Positions 38,033-51,286 of a stretch of 64,000 nt of DNA are shown one piece after another (within the stretch, counting starts at the first letter, position 1; each line of letters opens with the position of its first letter). The stretch is from Atherinomorus stipes (Eukaryota; Chordata; Actinopteri; Atheriniformes; Atherinidae): positions 235,762 through 299,761 of the forward strand of contig JALJCO010013636.1 of NCBI GenBank assembly GCA_023101725.1. The letters are read 5' to 3'. Below the pieces are notes generated by a model that saw only the letters and a list, made by a program, of their open reading frames with translations, ran no database searches and was not told where the DNA came from. Made by a program: the position numbers and the translations under genes.

Positions 38033-38098
<66 letters not shown>
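38033..38098. repeat. TA microsatellite
   Basis: About 65 bp of uninterrupted TA. Confidence 0.95.
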
Positions 38099-38106
<8 letters not shown>

Positions 38107-39126
38107 CAACAAAAGAAGCAGAAGAAGTGCGTTATTTTTATTTCCACAGCATCTATGCAGCTTTGTTTATTTGAAGTATTTTGTTAACTCCAATGACAAT
38201 GAGCCTGTAGAAAAGTTTGGCACTTAATATCTCTGATGACCTCATGTAAGTATAAACTGTAGTGTTGCTTAATATTTTATTTACTATATATGCATATGCA
38301 TATATGCTGTCTGAGCTGTTACAGAACTGAAGCATCTGATCTGCTGTTTTATCCATCCAAAATAGGTTTCTCTTGTAAATGAGACTGCACATCCCAATAG
38401 GACTACCTGTAATAAATACAGCTTAAATGAATGAAAAACAGAGGTAGCTCTGTGCAGGACTGTGCTTTTGTCAACATGGAACTTACTCTGGCCTGCACGT
38501 TTCCTTACATTAGTGTGGCTTTCCCATGAAAAACCACAGATGGATTCAGCCTCTGGATCTGTAAAGTGAAGCCAACACAAAAGCCTTCAAACTGCACTTG
38601 TTCTGCCAGGAGAGGCAAAGTGCCTTCTCTCTAAAAGGACACATTCTGATATGTGGGAATGTCAGGGGATCACCATCTTTGGAATTTGTGAAAAACACCA
38701 CTCTGTTATATAAATAGCATCTATCCACAGACTGGTTACAAAAAAAACAAGAAATCAACTAAATGCTAAACTTCAGACTTTAAAAAAGCAGCAATGCAAA
38801 AATCAGCAGGTGTGACACCGTGGGCACGTCAAGCAAAAAAAATCTGAAAATAGTCTAAACTTCTTAAATCATTTTAAAATGTACTTGTTGTCTGCAGTGT
38901 TAAAGATGGATCATGAATTTCAAGAACAGCATTTGGAAAACTATTGTTCCTGACAAATAAGAACAAAATTCACTGAACTAGAGTGAGGGACTACATACTG
39001 TACGTACATAAACCATCTATGAGATTAAAGTCATTGACAGGAAAATAACCTCTTCTATTTGTAAGAAAAAAAACTCTGAAAATCAGAAGTAAAGGATACG
39101 GTATTGTCCAATTTCATAAAGTCATA

Positions 39127-39895
39127 CGGTGCTTTCGGACTGTAGGAAACTTTTTGAGTTCCTATAACCTTTTCGGGAACCAGGCCGTTTTCTTGCGCAT
39201 TCTGACATATAGGAACTAGGGACCTCGGACCTCAGTTCCTATAACCTTTTTAGCTCCTACTCCGAGGCAGGGTCTTTTGGGGGTTCCATAGGAAGTGAAA
39301 TACGTAGGTGTTTGGTGATTGGTAGAACTGGCAAGCCTCGCCCCTTCCAGCCCCGCCATATTTAAAAAGTCTCACAGCTGTTTAACTGTTTACCGAGATC
39401 GTAATAACAATAAGAACTATTACAATAGGAGTGTAAGAATTCATTATTAAATCTATCACAGTGGTGCACGCCCCTAATCGATAACTACGTTGAAACGTCC
39501 AAAAGCAATCATTTTCATACTATTTAATGACCAAATACAGCTGCAAAGTATAGCAGAAGAATCTGTGGCTGTCGCCCGGACACTTGAGTGGACGGACCAC
39601 CCACTAAGGTTCCGGGCGCACTTCAGCAAAAGGTAAACAAGGGAAAGGGAGGGAAAGCTGGTAAGCTAGCTTTTATAATAGCTTTGAATAAAAGAGATGA
39701 GAAACCTCAGTTTTTTATTAGATCTGCTGGGGCATAAATTTGTCACTGTTGCAACGATTGCATCACATATGGTTCCTAACGAGGTCCTCCCTCATGTGCG
39801 AATGCACGCTGAAGGCGAAGGGTAGTTCTTATAACTAAACTCGGGAGGCGTAGTTATAGGAACTGCGTTCTTAGAACCTCTGTCCGAATGCGCCT
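39127..39895. mobile_element. TIR element with TTCGGAC ends
   Basis: The left end CGGTGCTTTCGGACTGTAGG and the reverse of the right end GGCGCATTCGGACAGAGG pair imperfectly. Both are followed at similar spacing by AGTTCCTATAAC. It is about 769 bp with no coding capacity. The flanks contain TA/ATA, but the target duplication is not clear, so the superfamily is unassigned. The GCGCATTC word resembles the Harbinger ends at 22652. Confidence 0.6.
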
Positions 39896-40873
39896 ATACA
39901 TACGGGGGAAAAAAAGGTCTCAGTTCTGCTTATTTTAACAGAAATGATACAGCTTGTCACACACAAGTCACTGGTGAGGTGCAGCAGAGTGGCAAGGGGG
40001 GTCCACAGCTTGTTGGTGGTTGCATGAAGGAGGTCGTCGGGGAAGATAGGTTAGGAACCACTGACTTACCTGATGTACAGGCTAATCATGCAAAAAAGGC
40101 AAATATGATGCACACACTGCAGTAACATGGCTGCATAAAGCCACAACCAAATATTTAAGCTACATTACATTATTCCACAACTTGTAGCAATTATTTAACA
40201 TTTTTTCTTTTCAAAAATTTTATTTAACTTTTTATTCATTCATGTCATGGTAATGTAGGATAAATTCTGAACATAGAGCGAGAACCCTGTTTAGTTTCAG
40301 TCTGCTACAGACCAGCTAACAGGATAGCGTCCAGGTTTTCTATTACTTGCAGCTGGCACAAGCTCTGTTGTCAGATCAAAATGTTACTTATGGCCTTTTA
40401 TTTGCCAAAAATAACAGGCAATAAGTTGCATCTGAAAGATATGAAAACAAATATTTTTGTGCCTGGCCTCATTGTTCTTAGGAGTGCAAAATTTGCAGAG
40501 GTGAGTATCAAAATGAGTCATGGAGAGACAATTATAAAACTTTATGTGAGGTGATTCACTGCCATCATGTATAACCAAAACTCAGCATGTCTCAACTTCT
40601 AACACTTGACGTAACAGTGTTGTTGGCTAGAAGAAGGAGCTGCAGGTGTGCAACAAGGGCCTACAACAAGAAAAGACATTATTTGTGGAATTTATCTATT
40701 TGTTTATCTACATTTTGAGGGGTTTGGCAGCCAAAAGAATAGGCAAACACAACCATGTTCAGCTAAAAAATAAAGAAACTTCAAAGCATCTCTTCTCATA
40801 ATAAGCAGCTAAATCAGGTGCGTCTTGTTAATGAACTGTCAAAGAATTTAACAGGGGTGCGTTGCTGGTTCAA

Positions 40874-41618
40874 ACCATAGACCGTTAATAGAGAGGGACG
40901 AACCTTCCGCTACGTCACCCATTGGTTTCTGAAGAGCTAAAAGTGAAGCCAGCTGGGTGTGTCCCACCGTCGCCATCTTGCTGTGTCACTTGTGTCGTCA
41001 CTTCCGGAAAATACTAAAATGGGTAAAGGCAAGGCCGCTCCCGAGCCGCGGGGCAAATGATTGACAGCTGACGTACTCTAGGCTAAACACTAACCGAGCT
41101 AACTCAAAACTTACAGGAGCAAACGAAGATTAGCCCCCTAAGCAGCAGGGTAAGACACTTGCTATTATCTGATTAAAAACGGCTGTTGTGCTACTCTGAG
41201 ACCTTACTGAGAGCAAACAAGAAGCTAACTAGGAGCCACCGGTCGGCAGGCCGGCTTCCAGGCTGCCACATGTTAATCAAAAGGACACACCCTTTATTAT
41301 GTGTAATTTCAAGATTTAATAACATCTAAATGGATAAGTAATAAAAAAAAATTCACCCCCCTCAAAGTTGACATGAACTTGACCTATTAAACCTAAAATG
41401 ATTTTTTGAACAAGGCTGTAAACATGTTTATTTCTGCTGTGAAGTTGGCGTTTTAAACATGGAAGTCTGTGGGGATTTGCTCTGTTTTGCAGCTCCTAGT
41501 GGATCAAGGGAGAACTACAAAAAATGAATTCTTCCAGGTAGACTCATAGTTGGCTACCGGTGGTTGCCGATTGGTTTAAACCCACTGTCTCCATTTCTTG
41601 TATGAACATAATTTTTTG
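40874..41618. repeat. Probable non-autonomous DNA transposon
   Basis: The left end AACCATAGACCGTTAATAGA and right part CCATTTCTTGTATGAACATA are weakly inverse. The interior is GC-richer (CCGCTACGTCACCCATTGG, GCCATCTTGCTGTGTCAC) than the flanking intron, as in dispersed fish repeats. Boundaries are approximate. Confidence 0.4.
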
Positions 41619-41627
41619 TATTCATTT

Positions 41628-42100
41628 AAAGGGACTTGAGGCAAGATTAAGAAACGAAACTCGCGACTGGCGCGACTGGCGCGACTGGCGCTTCAGGTAA
41701 CTGCAGCCATGAGCCAAGCCGTCACGGGAGCGTGCACAAACTGAAGCTATAATGTTGTTTTAGTCACCTTTTTCTTCATAGTTACACTTTTTAGTGTCTT
41801 TCAGTTGATCTGGATCGTTTGCTGACGGCAGAAGAGTCCATAACTATCGCTTACAGTGTTTGAATTTACCGCGACCATCTTCTTCCTGTATCAAAACTGT
41901 GGATTTAGTGTCAGGGCAGCGCGGGAAATTCGGACACCGCATTGCAGCGCATTTTGCAGCACACAGCCTGTTCAAGGCAACGGAGAGAAACGTGGGTAGA
42001 AACGTTATTTTTGGTATTAAGCGCTTCATCTCCCATTAGTATTAAAAAAAATGGACATGCATGTTTGGATTTTTTTTAAATTCCTGCCTCTAGCCCCTTT
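41628..42100. mobile_element. MITE with AAAGGGACT ends
   Basis: The inverted ends are AAAGGGACTTGAGGCAAGA and, in reverse, AAAGGGGCTAGAGGCAGGA. It is 473 bp. The interior has a short tandem array of CGCGACTGG (about 41663-41690) and no coding capacity. Flanking bases suggest TA or TTA, but the TSD is not decisive. Confidence 0.65.
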
Positions 42101-42675
42101 AATAGTCACAACTCAACTTGTGCGTCATCATTAACATTTTTACCTACACTGCCTCAGAGTGCAGAAAACTATAACATCAATAAATAGCAAATAACAATCT
42201 GCCTCATCTGGAATGAAGGCAGTTTATCGATATCCCACATCCTAAAACAATTTTGAATGTAATTACACTGAGAGTGAAGTCCTATGGCCTCATGGCTGGA
42301 TTATTTATCAGAGTGTATTTCTAGCTACTTTGAGCTAAAGAGTACATCTTAAACATTTTAACTAAACAGGTAAACAGTTGTATGTTTATTTACCTTGCAG
42401 AACTGGACACCCCCATTTGGATCACTTTGCAACCATATGTGAATGATTGTGTCATAGTAATACTGCAACTTTGTGCTTTAGATGATGAAGCTAGCTATCT
42501 GACAGCTGGTTCCTCTGGAGCACAGTTGTATCAGAGCCGATGATGATTACCAAAGCATGTCTGTCTGTCATTGTCTGCATTACTGAAGGTATAAGTACAG
42601 GACATAGTTAATAAATATTGATGCTTGCAGTGTATGCATGCATATGTGTGTATAGTATAAGTGCATTCTCCGTAC

Positions 42676-42806
42676 CTTACAGGAGTCCAGTCGGTGCTGT
42701 GCGATAACAGAAACCTTTTCTACCACAGTCCGAAGTCGTGATTGTGCGGCATGGGAGATGAATGTAACTGCTTCCATGGGGACCTCTGTCACTCCAAACT
42801 TCTTTG
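42676..42806 (-). CDS. taf4: TAF4 internal exon: helical segment of the C-terminal domain
   Basis: This 131 bp minus-strand exon follows a pyrimidine-rich acceptor (tttcctttacag) and ends AAG before a gtacgg donor. After two bases that complete a split Ala codon it encodes 43 residues, starting KKFGVTEVPMEAVTFISHAA and running through RLRTVVEKVSVIAQHRL to DSCK. The ISHAxQxRLRxxxEK pattern is the long amphipathic helix after the histone-fold core of TAF4 and TAF4B. The IAQHR motif looks more TAF4B-like, while the later exons look TAF4-like, so this copy keeps features of both paralogues. It splices in phase 0 to the 33859-33734 exon, giving the family's K-DD junction. A TTAA-flanked transposon starts only about 195 bp upstream of the acceptor. 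Confidence 0.93.
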
Positions 42807-43000
42807 CTGTAAAGGAAATTTGAAGAAAAATTTGCTTATGATAAAATACATCTCTGCAAGCAATACATATTGAGCATTAATTCAACACCAATTCTCATGG
42901 TTAATCACTGATTTCTCATTAATAAATCAATTGTTTATCCTCGATTTCCTTCAACAGAAGTTTTGATCATGTCATCTGATCTCTGCATTAATTTACTTAA

Positions 43001-43536
43001 AGGTACAGTATGTAACAAAATCAATGGTCAATGGCAGAAAAATGTGATATATAATTACAAACTTTGTTTTTATTGATGTGTAATCGCTTCACTAGAATAG
43101 CTGTTATGTGTTTATTTTCTTAGAATGAGCCATTTATATCTACTTGCTGGAAGTGCACATACATGGAGGTTGCCATATTTGTTTAACCATTTTTACTATG
43201 CTGTCCCTGAATGGACAAAACAATGTGTGTAATTGATAACTCTCTAAAACTTTAAAACTGCTGTTCCAGCTTTGTTTTATGGGAGTTTGAGCACTGTTTG
43301 GGATAAGTAATGTCTTAAAAGACATTAAAAGTAGTTACTCATAGTCCAGTCATAGCTACACCTGAGACCACTAGATCCACCCACAGATGAAAACATCTTT
43401 ATGTCTGGGTGAATTTTGGCCACTAACGGCCACCATACATTCATAACAGTGCTTGGAAGTCATTTGAAAAAAACATCTTTTCTTTCAAATACCCATCTTT
43501 ACCACTAGATGTCAGTAATTCTTACATACTGTAGCT
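43001..43536. mobile_element. TTAA-flanked MITE (AGGTACAGTATGTAA ends)
   Basis: This 536 bp element has TTAA at 42997-43000 and 43537-43540. Inverted ends read AGGTACAGTATGTAACAA and AGCTACAGTATGTAAGAA. It is non-coding. It lies about 195 bp upstream of the acceptor of the 42806-42676 TAF4 exon, close enough to affect splicing signals. Confidence 0.8.
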
Positions 43537-45078
43537 TTAACAAAGGATAAGAATATTATTATGTGTTCATCATCAGTGTTTGTAAAAATCAACCACAAAG
43601 TATGCAGGAAATCATTGTTACTGACAGAAACCACCTGCAACAAACATCCAAGAATAAAAAAAAAAAACATATGAACAAAAGATCCCAGCTTTCCTCCAGA
43701 ACTTCCACTCATACAAACATTCACATCTACTGTACAGTACACACACATGTATCCACGCAGAGCTGGCTGAATCAGGATGTGAGATTAACTCCCAGAAAGA
43801 GGATTCATCAGACAGAAAAGTTAATTTATTTCACAGTCTTTGTGCGAATTCCAGAGCGGTTATACTAGTTAAGCCCCTTCAAGTGTGTAAACGACACTGA
43901 CCATCTCTTTTCGCAGGATAATTTAGTTTCCTGGGAGCCAAACTCATCTGAAGTCATAACAAAAGAGAGGAGGACAGACTTTGGTAGGGTTACTATCTGC
44001 TTCCAACTTCCTTTTGAATTATTCCATTAACATAATTTTCTCTCTGGCACCCTTTTAAGTAAACCACACCAATTATTTAAATCAGCTGAACAATACATAC
44101 ACTCCTCACCCGCTCAAGCTTTGAAATGGATGGAGGGAGCCCTGTTAGCCTCATAATTACAGTGGCAATACATGTGGCAATGTCACAAGGTCAGAGAAAA
44201 ACGCTAATAGGCTTCTTCTCCTTAAAAATACAATCTTTCAGGGACATTAATATTTCAGAAAAAGTTTAAGAGACTCAGCCATGGAGCAAAAACACGGTTT
44301 TTCAGCTCGCACTGATAATAATCATTATGCTTCACCTAGAAAAAGAGCAGACTAATGATCTCCACAGCTTTAATAAATTGTGTATAGCTTCTATTAAAAG
44401 GATAATAAAGAAAACAGGCATGACATGCATTAAAGGGGGTAAAATATTCCGATAACACAGACAGCTTAACCTACACTCTCACCCACTAGTTTGCGTCTTC
44501 TGCCACATTAGCACCAAGGCTCTTAATTGCCTCATTCCCTTGGTTCAAATAGAAATATCTAATCATTTGCATGGATAGCTAAGAAATACGGTTCATAGAT
44601 TTCCTCCCAGCCTTACTTGTGACACGAAGAGGGAATAACCGTATTTTCTGGACTATAAGTCACACTTTTTGTCATAGTTTGGCTGCTCCTACTTCTACAG
44701 CCCAGTGTGACTTACTGTAGATATGAAAATATATTTTTAAGTGTTAATTAATATTGACTGACAAGGAGTATATATTACCGTCTAACCCCACATGAGGGCG
44801 CTCTAGGCAGGTGACAACTATATTCTACTTTGAGAGAAAAAATCCAAAAACACCTTATCTCAGCGAGAGGAGTTCATTTTGGATATTTAGCTGTACTCTC
44901 AAAAAAACATGTTTATCCTTCTTAATTATGATGTTTATGATCATTTACAGGCATTAAAGGAATAGTTCACCAACATGATGATGTGCCTTTATTGTCTAGT
45001 CACCCTCATGCTGAGCAAGACTCTGGAGCACTTTTTTTATATCTCAAATGCAGCCGGAGATCGGGGGGGGGGGGGGGG

Positions 45079-45602
45079 TCACTGTTGCTAACTCTTCAGG
45101 GAGAGAAGTCGCTATGGGCTGGCCCAAAAGTTGCCAGAAGTCGCTAAATGACGACAATGCACCGGATAATCAAATTCACGCATGCGCAGTACCATTTAAT
45201 GACATCCTGTATTTTTATTGATTGACATGCTACAATGCTAATTTACAAGGGTACTGAAGGGGTGACATACACATTTGAGTCATGGTGCAAAGGAGACCCA
45301 GTTGTGCCACAAGGCATCATGGTAAATAATCTGTATGAGGAGGCGTGATCATCTCACAGCAACTCAGAAGGGCTGCTGCTGCACCTGGACAGCGTAAACA
45401 GTGAGTGAGTGCCGGGAAACAAGGAGGGAGGGCCGACGGCAGGCAGCACCCCATGAACGGGTGGAGCAATTTAAACTTTGTCTCCATGAACAGCAGGAAA
45501 AGTTGCTAGATTTGTCGCTAGTTGCTTTTTTGAAAATAAGTCGCTAGAAGGGTCTGAAAAGTCACTACATATAGCAACACAGCCACTAAGTTGGCAACAA
45601 TG
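45079..45602. mobile_element. Innermost nested TIR element (TTGCTAACT ends)
   Basis: The left end CACTGTTGCTAACTCTTCAG and the reverse of the right end CATTGTTGCCAACTTAGTGG pair. Both are followed by repeated GTCGCTA/GTTGCTA words (AGAAGTCGCTA, TTGTCGCTAGTTGC). It is about 524 bp. The TSD is not defined; a hAT origin is plausible. Confidence 0.6.
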
Positions 45603-45856
45603 GTTTTTGTTATCCACCAACTTTTATATAATGGAGGTCACCGGTGCTCAAAACAAAAAGGTCCATAAGAGTCCACAAAAACTTGGCAATATTCCTCCAT
45701 AGTGCTTGTCCAATATAATCCAAATGCCCTGAGTGGGTAGCATCCATAATTTACTCGAAACGAATAATGCAAGCGTAGAAGAGGAAATTTGCCGTTTACA
45801 TTGTGCTAAGAACGACTGAGCTGCAGACAAGCACCCAAGGGGTTGGCTATTGATTT

Positions 45857-46038
<182 letters not shown>

Positions 46039-48265
46039 GAAAGAGCGAGCGAGCGAGCGAGCCCTCTCGTCTGGTTTGGTCTGCCGCGGCTTCCGTAGTG
46101 TCGTGAATTCCCATGGACACGCATCGCAGAAGTGTGATGTTCTACTGCTTAGGCTATTAAAATATATTAAATGATGTTGTTTCGGGTAAATTATGGACAC
46201 TACCCACTCAGGACATTTCTATTACATTGGACAAGCAGCATGGAGGAATATTGCCAAGTTTTTGTGGACTTTTACGGATCTTTTTGTTTCAAGCGCCAGT
46301 CACCACCATGATATGAAAGTGCTCCAGAGTCTTGCTCAGCATGAGGGTGAGTAGAAAATGAAGACACATCATTCTGCGGATGTTGTATCCCTTTAACTTT
46401 GGAACTGAATTGACTGGGGAATTTTTAGCAGTAGCAAATAGGATATGAAAATCCGAAAATCTCCCTATTTTAAATAAGTGAATATGACTTATAGTCCAGT
46501 GTGACTTTTATATCTTATTTCCCTCTTCATGACACGTTTTGATACTGCAACTTTTACTATGGAGTGACTTAATAGTCAAGAAAATACTTCAGTTTAGCTT
46601 CGTGACAGCCAAGCTGAAGTGTAACAACTTTAGAAAACAAAGGACGGGTCTTGAACTTCAGACTTCAGAGTAATGGTTGTAAAACAGCTATGTTTTTGTA
46701 CAAACCTAACCATCAAGGAGTGAATCTGCGGGTTTACAATGATGGCCCACTTTCTGATGCACTGAAGCTGTGATGCCGTGTGTGTTAAATTTGGACTGTA
46801 CTTAGTATTACTAAGTAATACTAATACAATACATAATAATAAAACTAATACAAAGCGGTTCCCAAACTTTTCATGAACTGGTCAAGACCAGAGCAAGATT
46901 TATTCTGTCATATTTTCTTTATTTTCTCTTAAATAAAGATATAAAGGGCGGGGGTGGGTGTTGCAATTTTTGTTGTGTCATAATCATTTGCCCATCAGAA
47001 TTTTCATCAGAAATGTGTCCATGTTTTGCTAGAAGCGAAAAAAGTTTGGGAACCACTAACTTAGTGGCTTTAAATGAGACAAAAATATACTGACAGTATT
47101 TGAGGGTAATACACAGGATAAGTTGCAATAACACAGTACCGTTGTGTGCTGTTCCACTTCTTCACACTGATTAAAACACCTTAAGAATCACTGCTTCCGT
47201 TTCTCATAATGTTTCTTCAGATTATGAGATGTTTTCTCTCACCAGACCTTTCTTTGTTTCTCTGATATTATATGCTGGCTTTGATCACATTTGTTGGAAA
47301 CATAAAATACATTCAGCCCTCTCCGCTCTGGGACAGGTTTAGTACCTTCTGCTTTATCTAAACAATCACAGCTTTAACAACCTGTACATATGCTCTGAAA
47401 TCAGCCTTCAGTCAGAGTCTCAAACTGGACAAACAAATGTAAAATGCTGCCTTCTGTTATTTAACTTTATAAAACAGATGTATCTCAATATTGTCTCCAA
47501 ACTGAAAGAGGAACTGTGAAATTCCAGGAACAACAGTGGTAACTTTAATAATTATTTTAGCCTTCTAATGTGTTACTGTGGTCTTACAAAGGCAATAAAA
47601 TTGCTTTCTGCAGAGCAAACAGCTGATAGTTTGCACAGGAGAATGGTTGGAAACAAAGCTGTCATCACGTGCAAAAGGTCAAACAGATTCCTGCAGAGAA
47701 TAAAATAAAATGGATTATTATGGGGATTTTCCATTTTAAAGTAGAAATATAACATTTGTGTGGATAGAATCACTGCAATCACGGGACCAATCTGATGAAA
47801 AACACACAACAGTGGAGTTACTAACAGCACTGTTATACCTTCACATCAAAGATACAGATGATAGAATGTTGCACACATTAACCCTCTGATGCAGGAATTA
47901 CCAAATAGCTGCACCACTTTTTTTATCAGATACAACATTCTACTTCTATAGACATGTAAATTATCCTTTACTTTTACTTATTTTTGCTTTTAAATGTTCA
48001 TTTATTTTCATCTGTTCAATAAAAATATTTACAAAACAATACAATGTCATATTGATATGATGTCATTATTCTGAAATAATGTAGCTGAATCATTTTCCAT
48101 TTATTGCTAATGGTAATCATGTTTCTATACATGTATGTATGTAATTTTATATGTTCATATATTCTACAATGACTTCACTTATATTTGTCACTAATGTCCA
48201 TTTAGGATGATTTGCAAATTTACCATCCTCACCCATGCATATACTAGAAAACAGCCTTTAACCCT

Positions 48266-48520
48266 TAAGACGCACAATAGTACTTTTGCAATTTTCTCAG
48301 TGATGCGCCCTCTATCGATGGCGAGAATGGCATCCATCCTGCATCCTACGTTCTCTCCAGCCAGAAAGGGTCAGTCTTATCATGATTCTTGTCTAAGCTC
48401 TTATTCTGGCCCTTCCTCTGTCATATTCTCTCTTCCTCCAATAATGTATTCTTGTGTTTTGTTTGCTGAATCCGCCATGTTGTGCGCTCAAAACAGCCAG
48501 TGTGTTTGTCTGGACGTCTG
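48266..48520. repeat. Truncated second copy of the 29237-29689 family
   Basis: It runs in the same word order as 29237-29480: GCAATTTTCTCAGTGATGCG, CATCCATCCTGCATCCTACG, CTCCAGCCAG and CAGTCTTATCATGATTCTTG. The match fades after about 48515, so the right part is missing. Confidence 0.6.
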
Positions 48521-49328
48521 ATGGGTTTGGCCAGATAAGTGGATACAGTTAAGGGCTGGGAGTAGGGGTTAGGATTAGAATAATCCAGTCAAAAGATGTT
48601 TTCATCTTTGACATGAAGAGAAAGTACTTTGTTTGGGACAGTTTCCACAGCTGAAGGTCCGATACCATCTTGCCACAAGAAAAACTTTTAACAACTTGTA
48701 AGCTTTTATTTCTGCTCCTGTGAAGTGCAACTGTCGATTGATGAGGTATTTGTAAGTAAGCTAATCAGGCAGCAATTTCTCCGTCTGTGGCAGTTTTGGA
48801 GGTTCGTAAATCAAGATTTTGGAAAATCCTAAGAGTCTTGCATCAACAAGAGAAAATTTGTCAAAATATGGCTGTCTGACCTTCCCACATAAAACTTAAC
48901 GGTGCCTGAGAATAGTCCAATGGTCCATAAGATTGAAAATTTGCATAATGCATCTTAAAAGCCCGACCCAAGACAAAAAAATGTGCAGAAAAATTATTTG
49001 ACCCTTTGATAAAATGTAGGGTTTTTTTGTTTGTTTGTTTTTGGTTTTTTTGTATATTTCCTATTCATTATTAAATGTCAAAATGATCGTAATGCAAAAG
49101 GTATCCACTAGGGGACAGAAGTATCAGATTACAGTATGTACAACAAGGCTTTGAGTAAGTTTACGCATTAAAATTATGCAAAAGGAGAAAAAAAAAAAAA
49201 TATGCAAAAGGTCTGAGAAACTATGTTTAATACATGATACGTAAGGCATTAAGAGGTAGGAGTCTACAGTATAAGCATCAGATGTATACATAATATCTCA
49301 TGGCAAAGCAGAGAAAAAAAAGTTTTGA

Positions 49329-49430
49329 GATATATATATATATATATATATATGTTTACAGATTAAATGTCCTGCTTCACTTATATTTATTCAGCATATT
49401 TTATGTTAAATATATATATACTGTATATAT

Positions 49431-49482
<52 letters not shown>
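49329..49482. repeat. Compound TA microsatellites
   Basis: Two TA tracts (about 49329-49353 and 49408-49482) are separated by ~55 bp of AT-rich sequence. Confidence 0.85.
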
Positions 49483-49484
<2 letters not shown>

Positions 49485-51286
49485 AAGACAAAATTATAGT
49501 TTTAAAAAAAAAAACTGTGTTGAAGAAAGTAGTGAGGCATTTTGCAGATAGGGAGCTTATTTCTAATTTTTTGTTTAATTGTTTAATTTGTTTAACTTTT
49601 TTAAATTTATTTTTATAGGGGAAAAAAAAATATATAGAAAAAAAAAAGGAAATAACACTCAAAAAAAAAAATTTTTTATCAATAAAAAAAATAATAAGGA
49701 GGTATAAAAAGAAAAAATTGTGATAAGAATCATAATTTACTAATAATTAATAATAGAAGGTAGTGAGGGGGAAATGATTTAATAAGAACTGGATGGTTAC
49801 AAATTAAAAGATGGTACATAGCTGGATGTAAGTATATAAAGAATAAAGAAATTAAGTAAGTGAAACAGAATGAGAAAAAAAAATAAGGATATAGATAGGT
49901 ATTTGTTATTTCATCTAAAATCTAAAAAAGAAAGAAATAAGTTTTATTTTCCTTTTCCTTTGTTTGGTGGTGTGGTATCCTAGAATGAAGACACCTCTAC
50001 CCCACCGTCCTTATATGTACTTATAGCGTTGAGTTGGAAAAAAGAAAAAAAGAGCAAACATCAAACTGCTTTATTTTCACATCTACACTATGTGGAAATG
50101 AATAAAGAGTTGAAAACATCTTTCATGTCATCAAATCCAATCAGAGAGCTCAAGTTTAGAGCACTCTGCGAAGAGCTGCAGAGATTTAATAAGGCATATT
50201 ATTAATCATTTAAGTCTCACCATTTATGTAAAAATAATTCAAAGCTCCATGACTAGAAAACTGTCCATGTAAGAGTATGCTTATGTGTGGATACAGCTGT
50301 GCAAGGACAAGTTTGCAGCTGCACAGCATGCACTCGCTCATGAAGCTGTGGTGGCTGGAAAGGCCAAAAACACAAGCATACTAGTTCTATCATGAGTTTT
50401 AACAGTGGTGGATGTAGAGGAATTAAAAGTAATGTCAGTGAAATAAGCTGTAGAGGTCCTTGAAATAAGATTGTTTTTTAAACCTGAAACCCTCTTGAGT
50501 GAGTTTCCAATGATGCTTTAAAAAAGGATCAAAATAAAGGCACATGTGCTACTGTCTACACTGATAATGCTTCAAATTTATGACCAGCAAGTATAAAGCT
50601 GGGATCAATTGTGCCCACTTGCTGCTCTTGCTCCCCAGCCTTGTTCTGTGCATTTGTGGGGCAGAGACATTGATTTGTAACAATGCTTTTCGACTGTTGA
50701 TACTGTTGATAATGTTGATACTGTTGTGTACATTTACATTATGTGCACAGTTGGCTTTCACATGTGACTTTTGAAACTAATTAATCCAAACACCACCATG
50801 TTTCACAGTAAGGATTTCTCTTCAAACCAAAATAGTACTATTTTACCTTCTGTCTCATTCATGACTTGAACAAATTACATAAGGGCAGCAACGCTCTCTT
50901 GAGTGAGCAATGGTTTTCTCTCCTCGGAGTCCTACCATGTACACTGTTGTTGTTCAGAGCACCCCCTATAAACATAACCATTAAACAATGTGAGACAGCC
51001 TTGAGTTGCTTATAAGTTATCCAGAGTTCCTTTGTGACCTTGCAGACTATTAGATACCTTACTTTTTATAGGCAGGGTGATCAGGCCTAAGGAGGTTAAC
51101 TGTGGCAATATATTTTCTCCATGTATACAGTATACCCCGTCTGTGAGTGGATAAGTGGAGTTAAAACGCTGGAGACAGCTTAATAATTTTTATTTTATTG
51201 TACGCCTGTTGAGAATCAACCACTTCTTATAATGGTCCTTGATAATCCCCCGTCTTCCTACCACTCTTATACTAACTAGGGCTGTG

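Larger units (their letters stand above)
33860..42675 (-). other. taf4: TAF4 intron, 8.8 kb
   Basis: Contents are two copies of the Tc1-derived element (one truncated and inverted at 34294, one complete at 34987), long TA tracts, a retroelement-like fragment at 35691-35900, and TIR elements at 39127, 40874 and 41628. In 35901-39120 and 39900-40870 I see nothing beyond simple repeats. Confidence 0.85.

Noticed and set aside
44780..44815. GAGGGCGCTC as a CTCF site
   Set aside because: It matches only part of the core and lies in transposon sequence (44640-46588).
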